Source: Uloborus plumipes
Lineage: Eukaryota > Arthropoda > Arachnida > Araneae > Uloboridae
Length of the DNA: 64,000 nt
Assembly (NCBI GenBank): GCA_038373865.1
Contig: JAXGGA010005185.1
Span: 16,495 to 80,494 of the forward strand
Direction of reading: 5' to 3'
Shown: positions 24,248 through 33,146 of the stretch, piece after piece
Layout of the letters: each line of letters opens with the position of its first letter
Numbering within the stretch: the stretch's first letter is position 1
Notes under the pieces: model-generated
Told to the model about the DNA's origin: nothing
Databases searched by the model: none
Seen by the model: only the letters and a program-made list of their open reading frames with translations
Translations under genes and position numbers: made by a program

Positions 24248-25143
24248 CAGGGTGCGGCGGAGAAACTTGCAGACTTGAAAAGTCAACTAAGGGAAAAGTA
24301 CATCATGTATCAGTTTACTACTTTTTATAAGATATGGTAACCATTATGAATTTTTATATTAGTTAGATTTAAAAACTACATCTGGAAGAATGACGGCCCC
24401 CGTTAATGATGCACTCATGTACCCTAGATTTGTTGCACTCTTTCGAGCATATCGACTGATGGGATGTTGGTGATAGCAAGCCGGATGTTGTTCTCCAGGC
24501 GTTGCAGGGTCCCGGCTTGTCGTTGTAAACGATCGATTTGAGATATCCCCATAAAAAATAGTCACAGAGTGTCAAATCGGAAGAGCGGGCCGGCCACGGT
24601 ACGTCACCTTTCAAGGAGACGTTATCACTCAACTGGTGAACCACAGCAAGTTTGTAGGGATGAAACTGGAGTTCGTTGTGAAGAATTCGTCTCAGTGTCC
24701 AATCAAAAATCCCCAAAGCAGCAGCGTGTTTACGCGCCGAACGCCTGGGAGAGCGCAAAAACGACTCCCTCACTTTTTCGACGTTTTCTAGGGTTCTGGA
24801 AATCCGTTGACCTCCTGGGCCTCTTTTTGCCACACTCCCACTTTCCCTGAATGTTTTCACCCACAAAACAGTCGATTCCCAGCCAGGAATGGGAACAACG
24901 GGCTGAATTTTGAACCGAGTTCGGAAGGCACGTTGAGTGGCGACCACCGAAAGATTATTTGAAAAGTAAGATTCGGCGGCGAACGCTCGTTGCTCCTTCG
25001 TCCAACGCATGGCGACAACTAAACTATGAGATAACAAAACTTCAGGACCTTCTCTTTAAAATGAGACTCTTCCCAATCCTTTCTGACCACTCCTTGCTAA
25101 TTAGCATCCAATTAAAATCAGCAAGTTTCTCTGCCGCACCCTG
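24248..25143 (-). mobile_element. IS630/mariner-type element, internally deleted
   Basis: The inverted ends CAGGGTGCGGCGGAGAAACT and, at the right, complementary GTTTCTCTGCCGCACCCTG are flanked by TA (24246-24247, 25144-25145). The minus strand carries a fused transposase frame (24369-25037). At 896 bp it is shorter than an intact element (about 1.3 kb) because the middle of the gene is gone. It is nested in a Helitron that is nested in a hAT. Confidence 0.85.
24369..25037 (-). pseudogene. mariner-type transposase with deleted catalytic middle (222 aa)
   Basis: Residues about 11-120 form the paired helix-turn-helix DNA-binding part: MRWTKEQRAFAAESYF, then WVKTFRESGSV, NVEKVRESFLRSPRRSARKH and LRRILHNELQFHPYKLAVV. 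After VVHQLSDN the sequence jumps to DVPWPARSSDLTLCDYFLWG, the block with the last catalytic D of this family. The two first catalytic aspartates lie in the missing middle. The last 60 residues are frame-shifted relative to the family. The frame is open throughout, so a DNA-binding-only product is conceivable, but there is no evidence that it is made. Confidence 0.8.
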
Positions 25144-26329
25144 TAATTAAATAAATATAAATTACATATCAATCGCACTGGAGTCAAGTATTTCCAAACA
25201 TTACACGTAAAATAAGTCCCATCATTAGTTTATATCCTTGTGACTACATTGGTGAAAACATCTTACGTACCTAACTTAGAAATTTTTTGACTATAAACAT
25301 TTTCTGTTCTCTAGCTGTTGCCAAAATCAATTATCTTTTTATTTACTCCGTTAGCGATTATTGGCATAGATGAATATAAAAATCCTAAGAAAGCAATAAA
25401 TTTCATACTTACTCCAGCGAAGCCTAGGTTCAAAATTTTCACCATGATTACTATTAATATTGTTGTTGCATGGCAACCAAATTTTTGCAACAATGCACTG
25501 AAAATTTAATTATTTAATGGGGAAATTAAATGAAATTTACTATTTTCCATAATAACTTTTTCAAACTAAGCTTTTTAGAAATAAATTATAGCTTATCCTG
25601 CTCTCTGTTACTGTAGCTATCTAACGGTGAAAAATGGTTAAAATCGGTCCAGTAGTTTGGAAGATTACCCCGGACATACGGTTTCAGAAGTAGTCTTTTA
25701 TGTATATAGATGAAAAACAGGCACATCCATCTCATTATTTTTTTTACTTATACTTTAATTTAAAACTTACCACGCAACTACTTGAATATATTCGAGAGAA
25801 TTAAGACGGTCAGAATCCACTTTTATTTTTGAAATTATGATAAATAGGGGAAGGTGGGGTACCTTGGACCTATTTTCGCTTTTCAATTTTTAATTTCATA
25901 ATTATTTGCCAAATCTAAATACAAACACCATAAGTTGAAACTTTATGATTTTTTACACTACATATAATTATCTTAAAAATTTATTTAACTTATTTCAATT
26001 ACATTTTTCGTAATAAACATAAAAATAAACATAGAACCGAGGTACACCACCGGTGGTGTACCTTGGGTCTTGGAATGGTGTACCTTGGACCAATGATTAA
26101 CAGGTAAAGAAAACATGATTTTCAGTAAGAACATCACTATTTATCAATCAGTTAACCACACATAAATTTAGAAATACATTTTCATTTGTTTCAAAGATAA
26201 ATAAAAATTTAGATCTTATTATCTTGTCACGTTTCCCTTGTTAAAAAATATCAAGATGCTCTATTGAAAACCATGCTAGAGATTATTTTTTAAGCTGCAC
26301 TTATTTCCAACCAAGATTGTAATTGGATA

Positions 26330-27012
26330 AGTCTATTCCAAATGTTAACTTCTCGAGCTGCCTTTCTGATCCACTAGATAGTATTGGGTATGGTAGCCTG
26401 AATATATCTTTTTTTCAACTTCATAAATGGTAGGATCTTGTGAACTTCTCACAGTTTGGATCTTTTTTCAGAAATTTAACTGAATCTTCATCATTAGCAA
26501 TAGAAATAATCTCTGCAAGAAAATATACGATAGCTTTCTTGCCAGCAAATTTCACCTAAACAAAATCGCCAATCTAAATATTAATGTTATCTGCATCTTC
26601 TCGCTCATTAAAATCTTCCTCTGAAATATTGGATTCCTCATAAAAATCTTCAATATTCTCAAGTTCAGACTCTGAAAAATAATAAAGTTATCTCTTAGTT
26701 GGCTTGGTAGGGATTTTTACTGTCTTAGTTCGCTTTACTTTTTTCATTGCTCCCTTTTAGCCTTTTCTATTTCAAGACGTTCTTTCCTGGGTGTATCGGT
26801 CAAAATACAATATGTTCTTTTAGGTCTTCCCCCTATGGAGTCATTTTTTCGGTAGTGCCTTTGGATATGGCCTTAATTCTTCAGGGGAGTGGCAATGCTT
26901 GGCAAAGAAGTACTAGCTTCAGATGTTGACACACCAGTAAAATCATTTTGTGCGTTATTTTCTTCTTGCTTTTGCACTGAGAAATCATCGACATTTGATG
27001 GGAGGAAATCAA
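26330..27012 (-). pseudogene. pogo/Tigger transposase, C-terminal remnant
   Basis: On the minus strand, in broken frames, come EDFDFLPSNVDD, a serine/threonine-rich stretch, GGRPKRTYCILTDTPRKERL followed by a basic tail, an acidic stretch SESELENIEDFYEE, IGDFV-VKFAGKKAIVYFLAE, SVKFLKK and DIFRLPYPILSSGSERQ. This order (FLPS, basic G-R-x-K...ILTDTP, then GDFVLVKF...V-Y and LPxP with a following G) matches the C-terminal region of jerky/Tigger-like proteins of arthropods. At least three in-frame stops occur. The N-terminal CENP-B DNA-binding and DDE domains are absent. Confidence 0.75.
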
Positions 27013-27044
27013 AATCTTCAAAAAATATTTTCATTCATCGTTAT

Positions 27045-27110
27045 ATAAACCGTCCAAGGACTGCAGTCTTTGGATGAAATAACCGAGTTGGCGTTGTAGT
27101 GCACATATAA
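27045..27110 (+). other. Decayed hammerhead-like repeat fragment
   Basis: The sequence gtccaaggactgcagtc followed by tttggatgaaataaccgagt corresponds to stem II, the cleavage-side GCAGTC and the downstream block of the two motifs at 54835 and 55377 (tctggatggtataacc, tctgggtgatataaccgag). The CTGATGA core and the A-run are missing. It lies inside the pogo element, opposite in strand to the transposase remnant. Confidence 0.5.
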
Positions 27111-27956
27111 ATGTAGTTAAGAATTCATCATTAGCTTTACCATAAATCATAAATATGCAGTTGCAAAACTGCATATTAAGTTTATAATTTAAGTTAAAAT
27201 TTTTAAGTTTTGGAAGGAAACATTTCACTTGAATTTTAAAAGGCATTTTAGAAAACGAAAGAACATGGAATTTTAGGAGTTGTAATAGTTATGCACTGCA
27301 GAAGTGTGTACCTTGGACCAGTCCAAGGTACACCACTTGTATTGGGTTCGAGGTACACCACTTGGTTATAAAAAAACGAAGTAGCTGACTATTGTGTTAC
27401 TGTTAGGATTAACTTTGTTTCAACCACACGGTGTTATAGCTAGAACATGACTGTATAATGCATGACCCTCATTTCAGAATACACAATATATGTTTTGGAA
27501 TAAAAATACCTAAAAGTAACCGGAAAAACTTACTTTTGAATGGTGGATTTTTTTTTTTTTAATAATACTTCAATCAGATGAGCTTTCAACAAGACAGAAA
27601 GATATGCAGTGAGACCTCTTGAGGCACATATTTCAACTATGCATGTTGCTATTCAAGTATTTAAATAACAGAGCTGTAATCAGCCTAGGTCCGAGGTACA
27701 CATATGTCCGAGGTACACCACTTACCCCTACAATTTTATAATTTTTTGTGCAATTTTTAATTTTAGATTTTTGTATGTGTCAAAACGAATTCTAAACTTA
27801 TATATATTCATATGTATATATATATTGTTACCTAATAAATAAATCATCAAAAAATATTAATTTATTTTTCTTTTATATTCGTATGGGGTCGTCAAGAAAC
27901 TCGTAATTATAAATGGGGTCGTGTATGACAAAAGTTTAAGAAGCCCTGTACTAAAC

Positions 27957-29378
27957 CACAAGAATATTTTAGTTATCGTTTAGACAATGGTGGATTATTA
28001 ATACTATCAAGATAATAGCACTCTCAAAATATTATAACCCTTTATCTATTTTATTAATATCGTTCAGATTTATGTTATTACATTAATCTTAACCGACTTA
28101 AATTGCTTTAATGTTAAAAAAATAAAATCTTGAAAAAGTAAATTAAACAAGATTAAAAATGCTAAATTCGGCAAAATAAATTAAATTAAATTAAATTAAA
28201 TTAAAAGTAAAGTGAAATAAAATAAAATAAAGTCGCAGTTGGTTCGAGGTTAAACAGGGCTCACATCTTTTCAATTACAAAAAAAGTAAACTCTTGCAAG
28301 TGAAGGCATTTAACAAAAGTCCTTACTTATATATATTATATTTGTGCATTTATGTACATTATTTAAAAAAAAACTTTTATTTTGCATTACAAAGGTTTTC
28401 GTTTGTTATCTTTGTTCAATTTCCAGAAGACAAATGAAATAAATTCCTAAAACCTATTCAATAATTTGGAAACAAAAGATGGTAGAAATAAAATATTTTA
28501 AAAAGTAGAGCAATTTCCGGAATTTCAATTACATTCCCAAATTTTAACTCGCTGAACATTTCGAAGACTTGGTCAAATTCTTTCCCTCAGTGAAAACTTC
28601 CTTCACTTTAAGAAAATATAAAACTCATTCTCGTCTAGATTTTAGTAAATTTCTAAAAATATATTTGGCCTTCAGGTCCTTTTAACAATATTATATCGTT
28701 GAATATGTAGTTAATGTATTTTGAAAACATCACTATTATTTCATTTGATTTTTTTTCTTAATTTATTTATTCTTTTCGTGTGATCATTGTTAAGGGTGTT
28801 GCTTGAAGGTTTCAGTTTAAGATACCGTGAGTGGAATACAGGTACCAATTAATGGTACATTGGTGGTTGAAGGTATTAGCCAAAACTGCACCAATTTGAT
28901 ATGGTGATCTAATTCATTAGTGGTTAGTACATTTGTTGTGTGAAAAGAATAATTAAAACTTCACCAGAATCTCACTATTTAAACCAAATTGAATTAATTT
29001 CAATAAGTGCTTCATAATGTTTAAATTCCTAAATTAATATATAGCATGCAATAGGCAATTAATCAAAAATACAATGCATAATCATTTATTTATTTAAACA
29101 TTCCTATGTATCAAACATTCAAATTAATGTTAAATGTTGCAACAAAAAATATTATGAAAGTTAATGGCCATAAGATTAGAACATGGGTTCCCATGGGAAT
29201 GAACACTTACGCGGATGGTATATCTTGATTAACTATATTTCAATCACTTCTGCCGAATTCATCACCAGTTGCAGACCTTTTCACTTTGCAACGTGTCTAA
29301 GAGTTAGTGAATTTAGTTCTGAAAGCAGCCGAACTCATCACTAGCTGCAGAATTTATCACTTTGAAGCCATATTTATA
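27957..29378. other. Unannotated AT-rich DNA with a pentamer repeat
   Basis: About 28170-28204 is (taaat)n, a short pentanucleotide run. From about 29230 there are two or three imperfect repeats of gccgaatt-atcactagttgcaga (29254, 29327, 29713), the last of them beyond the SINE. Nothing else was recognised. Confidence 0.5.
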
Positions 29379-29391
29379 AGTTCGTGAGTTG

Positions 29392-29686
29392 TGGGCCGTG
29401 GTGGCCCGATCGGTAAGGCATCGGACTCGTGTCCGAAAGGACCCGGGTTCGATCCCAGCCGATCAAAGATCCACCGTCTTGATTAATGGTGACTGGGAGG
29501 CGTTAAAAATGTCGTGGTCACAAAGTCCTCCAAGTGAAACGATACCTCTGGGGGTGCTAGGGCCTATGGTTTGCTCGACACTAGGTTCTGGTTCAAAATT
29601 AAGAACAGAGCGCTCTTCAGGGCCCTATCCCGGTTAAACCACTAAGCTGGTAGGTACGGGGGACCCTGGAGGGTGAAATGAAATGA
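29392..29686 (+). mobile_element. tRNA-derived SINE, copy 2
   Basis: The head GGGCCGTGGTGGCCCGATCG with B box GGTTCGATCCC is followed by the same body as copy 1 and a tail ggtgaaatgaaatga. Flanking direct repeats agttcgtgagttg (29379-29391) and agtttgtgagttg (29687-29699) differ at one base. The B box is closer to consensus than in copy 1. A chance frame (29389-29637) crosses it and is not a gene. Confidence 0.9.
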
Positions 29687-29699
29687 AGTTTGTGAGTTG

Positions 29700-30690
29700 G
29701 GTTCGGACTACAGCTGAATTCATCACTAGTTGCAGAATTTTCCACTTTTTTTACGGAAAGAATGAGTCTTGATCAAATTTTCAGACATCACGTGATGAAG
29801 TCACATCACCACAAGATTTCTCAGAAGAAGTTCATATCATCGAACATATATAAAATGAAAACCATCGTCAAAAGGAATCTTCAGCTAAAGTATACTTCCT
29901 CATATAAAAGTAAAATTTTCTCTGAGGGCTTCAGCAAAAAGTAAAAAAAAGAAGGATTCTGGGGGACTGGGCAGCAACCACCCAGCCCCCAGCAAACGTA
30001 TTCAAAGACTATTAGCTTAAACTGCAAACGCCAGCGCAAAAGGCCAGCGCCCCATAAATCTTCCAAAAACGTGAACTAAAACTACCGCTCAGTCCCTGAT
30101 TGGCTACAGGAGTTTGCCAAACTAGAAAGGAAGAATTCTTCCGGTACTGTTGCAGTTAGCATTTTCAAGGGCTCCGGTAAACAGGAAGTTGTGTGCGAAT
30201 AGGGAAACCGAAACCGCTCACCTCCAGCGCCCAACAGTGGTGGCTGTTTAGCGTTACGGGGATGCTATAAGGTTTTGCCTTGTAGCAATCATATTTGAAG
30301 TGCTGTTTTGCAGCAATAATTGTTATATGCTGGCTGTCAAAGCTCTAAGGACAAAAATATGTTTATATATATTGGCTGCGTTTGGTAAAAAAGTTATGCA
30401 AATTTAAACTAATGATAAATGAAACTTATTTTATTAGTTTTACTGGAAATACATAGGAATTTCGTATTTCAAGAACAAAGTTTGTATTTAGACATCCATG
30501 TGATACCGACAAAATTATAAGGACATCAATATTTTTGTGTACTAAAAATCAAAATTTACATGTTTTTGTTTTTTGCTCTGCACACTGCTCTACATAACGA
30601 TATAAATGCTTAGGAAATGACTAAAGAAGTCACATATTATTTTTTTTAGTTATGCCGCTAGACAATAAGAGTACATAATTTTAGAAAAAT
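29700..30690. other. Unannotated, with a GC-rich island at about 29950-30290
   Basis: Within about 340 bp the composition rises well above the window average, with ccagcgc/gccagcgc repeats, ctgggggactgggcagc and a CCAAT-like gattggct. It could be the promoter or first non-coding exon of a gene lying elsewhere, or an unrecognised repeat. No frame, splice pattern or terminal repeat settles this. Confidence 0.35.
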
Positions 30691-30699
30691 AAATTGTTC

Positions 30700-31430
30700 G
30701 CTTTGAAACTTTCAGGACTTATTTCAAGTCAAATTTCAACAAACTTGAATAGTCCATCATCCATAACTTTTTTAAAAAATCTCAGAAAATATGGACGACA
30801 CAAACAAACAAGTACGCGTTCTTTTCTTTCTGTGCATGAGAAAAAATATAATAAGATGAACTTGCTCAAAAAAGGATATCGGTCAAAACTAGACTTGAAT
30901 TTCAGTTACATTGCAGTACTCAAACTATTTAAAGTACTTTACAAAAGGAGATAAGGTGTCATTTTGTAAAACTAATATCACAATCGACTATGAAAAAAGT
31001 TCTTAAGAGACCAAGGGTTGAGTTCTCCACAAATGCATTCGTAGATAAAAAGGGAGATGTTGTAATCTCTTCTGGTGAGAAAAATTTTGATTTAGGTGAA
31101 TTAAATTTTTTCTAATACTAATAGTCTTTGTGTGAAAGAACACAATCACAAAATGTACTTTTGAAGATGGCTCAGTAATGGTTTGCGCAACTTTCGCAAT
31201 GAACTAAACACCAAAGGTTTTGAAAAGGTCAGAATGAATCTTGATAGTTACGTTAATGCACTACGTGATATTTTTTTACCATATGCACCTTTAACTACAA
31301 ATAGAGATGAATTGTTCCAGCTGGATAACGTATAATTACATCTTTCCCAAATTTCAAAACCATGGATTGATGCAAATCCGTCGCTTAAACAAATGATTGT
31401 TTTAGCGAGAAAAAGATATAGCTCATAAAA
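30700..31430 (+). pseudogene. Tc1-type transposase pseudogene
   Basis: In shifting frames the plus strand gives NLRKYGRHKQTSTRSFLS (the second helix-turn-helix and the link after it), VEFSTNAFVDKKGDVVIS-SGEKNFDLGELNFF (the first catalytic block, with the usual aspartate of SDEKKF replaced by G), EDGSVMVCATFAMN (the GGSVMVWGAFS block), RMNLDSYVNALRDIFLPYAP and LFQLDNV (QQDN block, aspartate kept), then ISKPWIDAN. The DLNPIEN block with the last acidic residue is deleted; LARKRYSS follows directly. Several stops are present. Element ends were not located. Confidence 0.7.
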
Positions 31431-32426
31431 ATTAAAACATTTTTATTGCTCTGAAAATATTTAAAAATATGGAAAAATCACGGTAAAGAATTAAGAAGGC
31501 TATATTTTCATTTTTAGGTGTAATTTTTATCTAATGAAGAATCGAATAAATACAAAGCAGAAGTCCCAAAATAGGTAAAAAATTAAAACGAACACTATAA
31601 ACGTAACAGACTACATAATAAACAAAGAAAGTTCAGCTTAAAAAATTTCAATATTTTTCGAGGGCTTTAAGCATTTAACTGTGATATTTATTTTTTAATT
31701 TTTTTCAAAAACTCCTCTTTGCCTACATTGAACGTGGTAGATATTTTCTCCATAAAAACAAATGTAAGTACTATTAGTACTGGTTTTTATTACGGTGAGA
31801 AAAATGTTTTGACACATTTCACTAGAAATATTTTAGCTTTTTATTATTCCCTTTTTTTAAACCGAAAAGATTGGAGCATGAAGCATTTTTCTTTAATACT
31901 TAAAATCGTGTTTCTTCAGAAATATGCAGAACGGATATTTATTATTTTTCAAATCCAGTAGAGGGGATTAAAGCTTTATTTATTTTTTATAAATTACTTA
32001 TTCTTGTATTTTTTAAGTTAGTACTGTAGTTGTTAAATTAAATAGAACGGGAATTACAATTATATATTTTTATTTAGTAATAGCGAAATATTGTTAATAT
32101 CTAAAAAACCTTTTGCTAAAGCTTAAAAATTCTATCCTATCCATTAGTTAATTGTCTTAGTGTGTTTCATTTTCAGTTTTTAAGTAAAATACACCTACTG
32201 TATTAGTAAAATTTAAAAAATACACTTCAACATTTTCTTACATTGTTTTAGCCACCTAAACAAGACTATGCTCTTGGTTCTTTTAGTATAAATTTTCTAA
32301 TTTTGCTAAGCTGTTTTCTTTGATCTGATAAAAAAATTAACTAAAAAAAAACTATAGAAGTATCATGAGCACATATTTTTATGTAAGATTTTTTAGCAAA
32401 ACCTTTTTTAAACTATTAAGCCGTAA
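31431..32426. other. Unannotated AT-rich DNA
   Basis: No feature recognised; an 80-codon frame at 31719-31961 has no motif. Confidence 0.5.
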
Positions 32427-32434
32427 GTTGCCAC

Positions 32435-32607
32435 CAGGCCCGTCATTTAGGGGGGGCGGGGGGTCATTTGACCCCCCTCCCTGACTTTGAGAAATCAATG
32501 TATTTACATATAAGTGGGCGTGGTTTTTGTTATTTTCTGGTGAAATTGTATTGTGTTTTTACTCTTTGCCCCCCCCCCTTCTGGAAAAACTTGAAATGAC
32601 GTCCCTG
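32435..32607 (+). mobile_element. hAT MITE with G/C tracts, copy 2
   Basis: Ends CAGGCCCGTCATTTAG and TTGAAATGACGTCCCTG are flanked by an exact 8-bp duplication gttgccac (32427-32434, 32608-32615), which fits the hAT preference (T at 2, A at 7). A G tract and a C tract enclose tcatttga, so they can pair. The remaining body is as in the other copies. Confidence 0.9.
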
Positions 32608-32897
32608 GTTGCCACCCTAAAACAGGGCTTTATGTAATACACCTGCCAGCTCGCTTATATCACCCAGATACTGCAGTTGTGTTCTTATTAGAGTTCATAA
32701 ATCTGGAAAAGGTAGGAGTAATCTTATTACCTATATTTCTGCCTTAGTCTTTGGTTAGGGACGATAATTTACAACATAATTTTTGTCTTCAGTTTACGAG
32801 TTTTCAGTGTCATTGTCTCCAGCTCGGTATTTGTCTATTCCAGACTCATGAGTTTAAAGGAGCTACTTTTTACTTCTTGAGGCTTTCACGGCCGGCG

Positions 32898-33146
32898 TCA
32901 ATATGAAGAGGTATTTCCGGGCTTATAGGCCGTGGTCGATGAGAAACATAAATTTCAAACGTTTCGTCGGACGCTGCGGTCGACATCATCAGTGAGTAGT
33001 TTTGGTGAGACTGATGAGTCTCATCAAAACTAGTCTCACCAAAACTAGTCACTGATGATGTCGACCGCAGTGTCCGACGAAACGTTTAATATTTATGTTT
33101 CTCATCGACCACGGCCTATAAGCCCGGAAATACCTCTTTATATTGA
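32898..33146. repeat. Foldback palindrome, arms of about 114 bp
   Basis: Left arm 32898-33011 and right arm 33032-33146 are complementary with few differences; the loop is about 20 nt and itself contains gatgagtctcatc. Each arm, read outward, has CTGATGA, then GTCGACCGCAG, then GTCCGACGAAACGTTT, so a hammerhead-like core is present in both orientations. The sequence block cgtccgacgaaacg...ggcctataagcccgg is one I associate with the 3' region of arthropod retroelements, possibly Penelope-like, but this was not verified. Confidence 0.7.

Larger units (their letters stand above)
24017..25710 (-). mobile_element. Non-autonomous Helitron, split by a mariner derivative
   Basis: On the minus strand it starts TCTATATACATAAAAGACTA, preceded by A, and ends in a GC-rich hairpin and CTAG, followed by T. 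Helitrons insert between A and T, begin TC and end CTRR with a hairpin just inside, so all four features agree. The 3' hairpin region is cccggccgaaacccgggcag through gtacccggctag. It carries a mariner-type element at 24248-25143, leaving about 0.8 kb of Helitron sequence with no Rep/helicase coding. Confidence 0.8.
23551..25740 (+). pseudogene. hAT transposase remnant: BED-finger piece joined to dimerisation domain
   Basis: The first part encodes PICLIRNELLASGSMKPT, the position of the BED-type finger region (the second cysteine of the usual CLIC is R here). It passes directly, with a frame change, into AQEEFAELLSDSNLKLQF, then TEFWIRTRTEFPTIADMAL, LPFNTTYLCEVTF, ALTHIKSQYRSAL and PRFDLLYN: the C-terminal hAT dimerisation domain. 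The whole catalytic middle is missing. A stop replaces the residue after the CEVTF block (S in the family). The Helitron is inserted after PRFDLLYN, and the last codons (KQAHPSH, near 25716-25736) lie beyond it. Confidence 0.8.
25847..27728 (-). mobile_element. pogo/Tigger-type element
   Basis: Inverted ends GGGGAAGGTGGGGTACCTTG and, at the right, complementary CGAGGTACACCACTTACCCC are flanked by TA (25845-25846, 27729-27730). Copies of the motif ggtgtaccttgga or its complement recur inside, at about 26040-26095 and 27300-27365, so the ends have subterminal repeats. The minus strand has the C-terminal part of a pogo-type transposase (26330-27012). The catalytic DDE region is missing; in its place is AT-rich sequence that includes a hammerhead-like fragment at about 27045-27105. 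Confidence 0.75.
23477..27948 (+). mobile_element. hAT transposon, host of a nested insertion series
   Basis: The left end CAGGGTTCTTAAATT and the right end TTTAAGAAGCCCTG are inverted repeats flanked by tactaaaa (23469-23476) and tactaaac (27949-27956), an 8-bp duplication with one change. The subterminal blocks gtcgcaaccccatttggggttgcg on the left and atggggtcg on the right are typical of ZBED5/FAM200-like hAT ends as I know them. Inside are a transposase remnant (23551-25740), a minus-strand Helitron (24017-25710) and a pogo element (25847-27728). Subtracting these leaves a hAT of only about 0.9 kb. Confidence 0.85.

Noticed and set aside
29389..29637. 82-codon frame, and the tRNA-like head as a tRNA gene
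   Set aside because: The frame lies in the SINE body. The head has A and B boxes but a 6-nt anticodon loop, a SINE body and flanking direct repeats, so it is a SINE and not a tRNA gene.
33004..33040. Loop sequence GGTGAGA-CTGATGA...AAAAC-TAG-TCTCACC as a third hammerhead
   Set aside because: The stem I complement is good, but two bases would be left unpaired next to the core, stem II is not formed and G12 is A. The pairing is explained by the palindrome's own centre.
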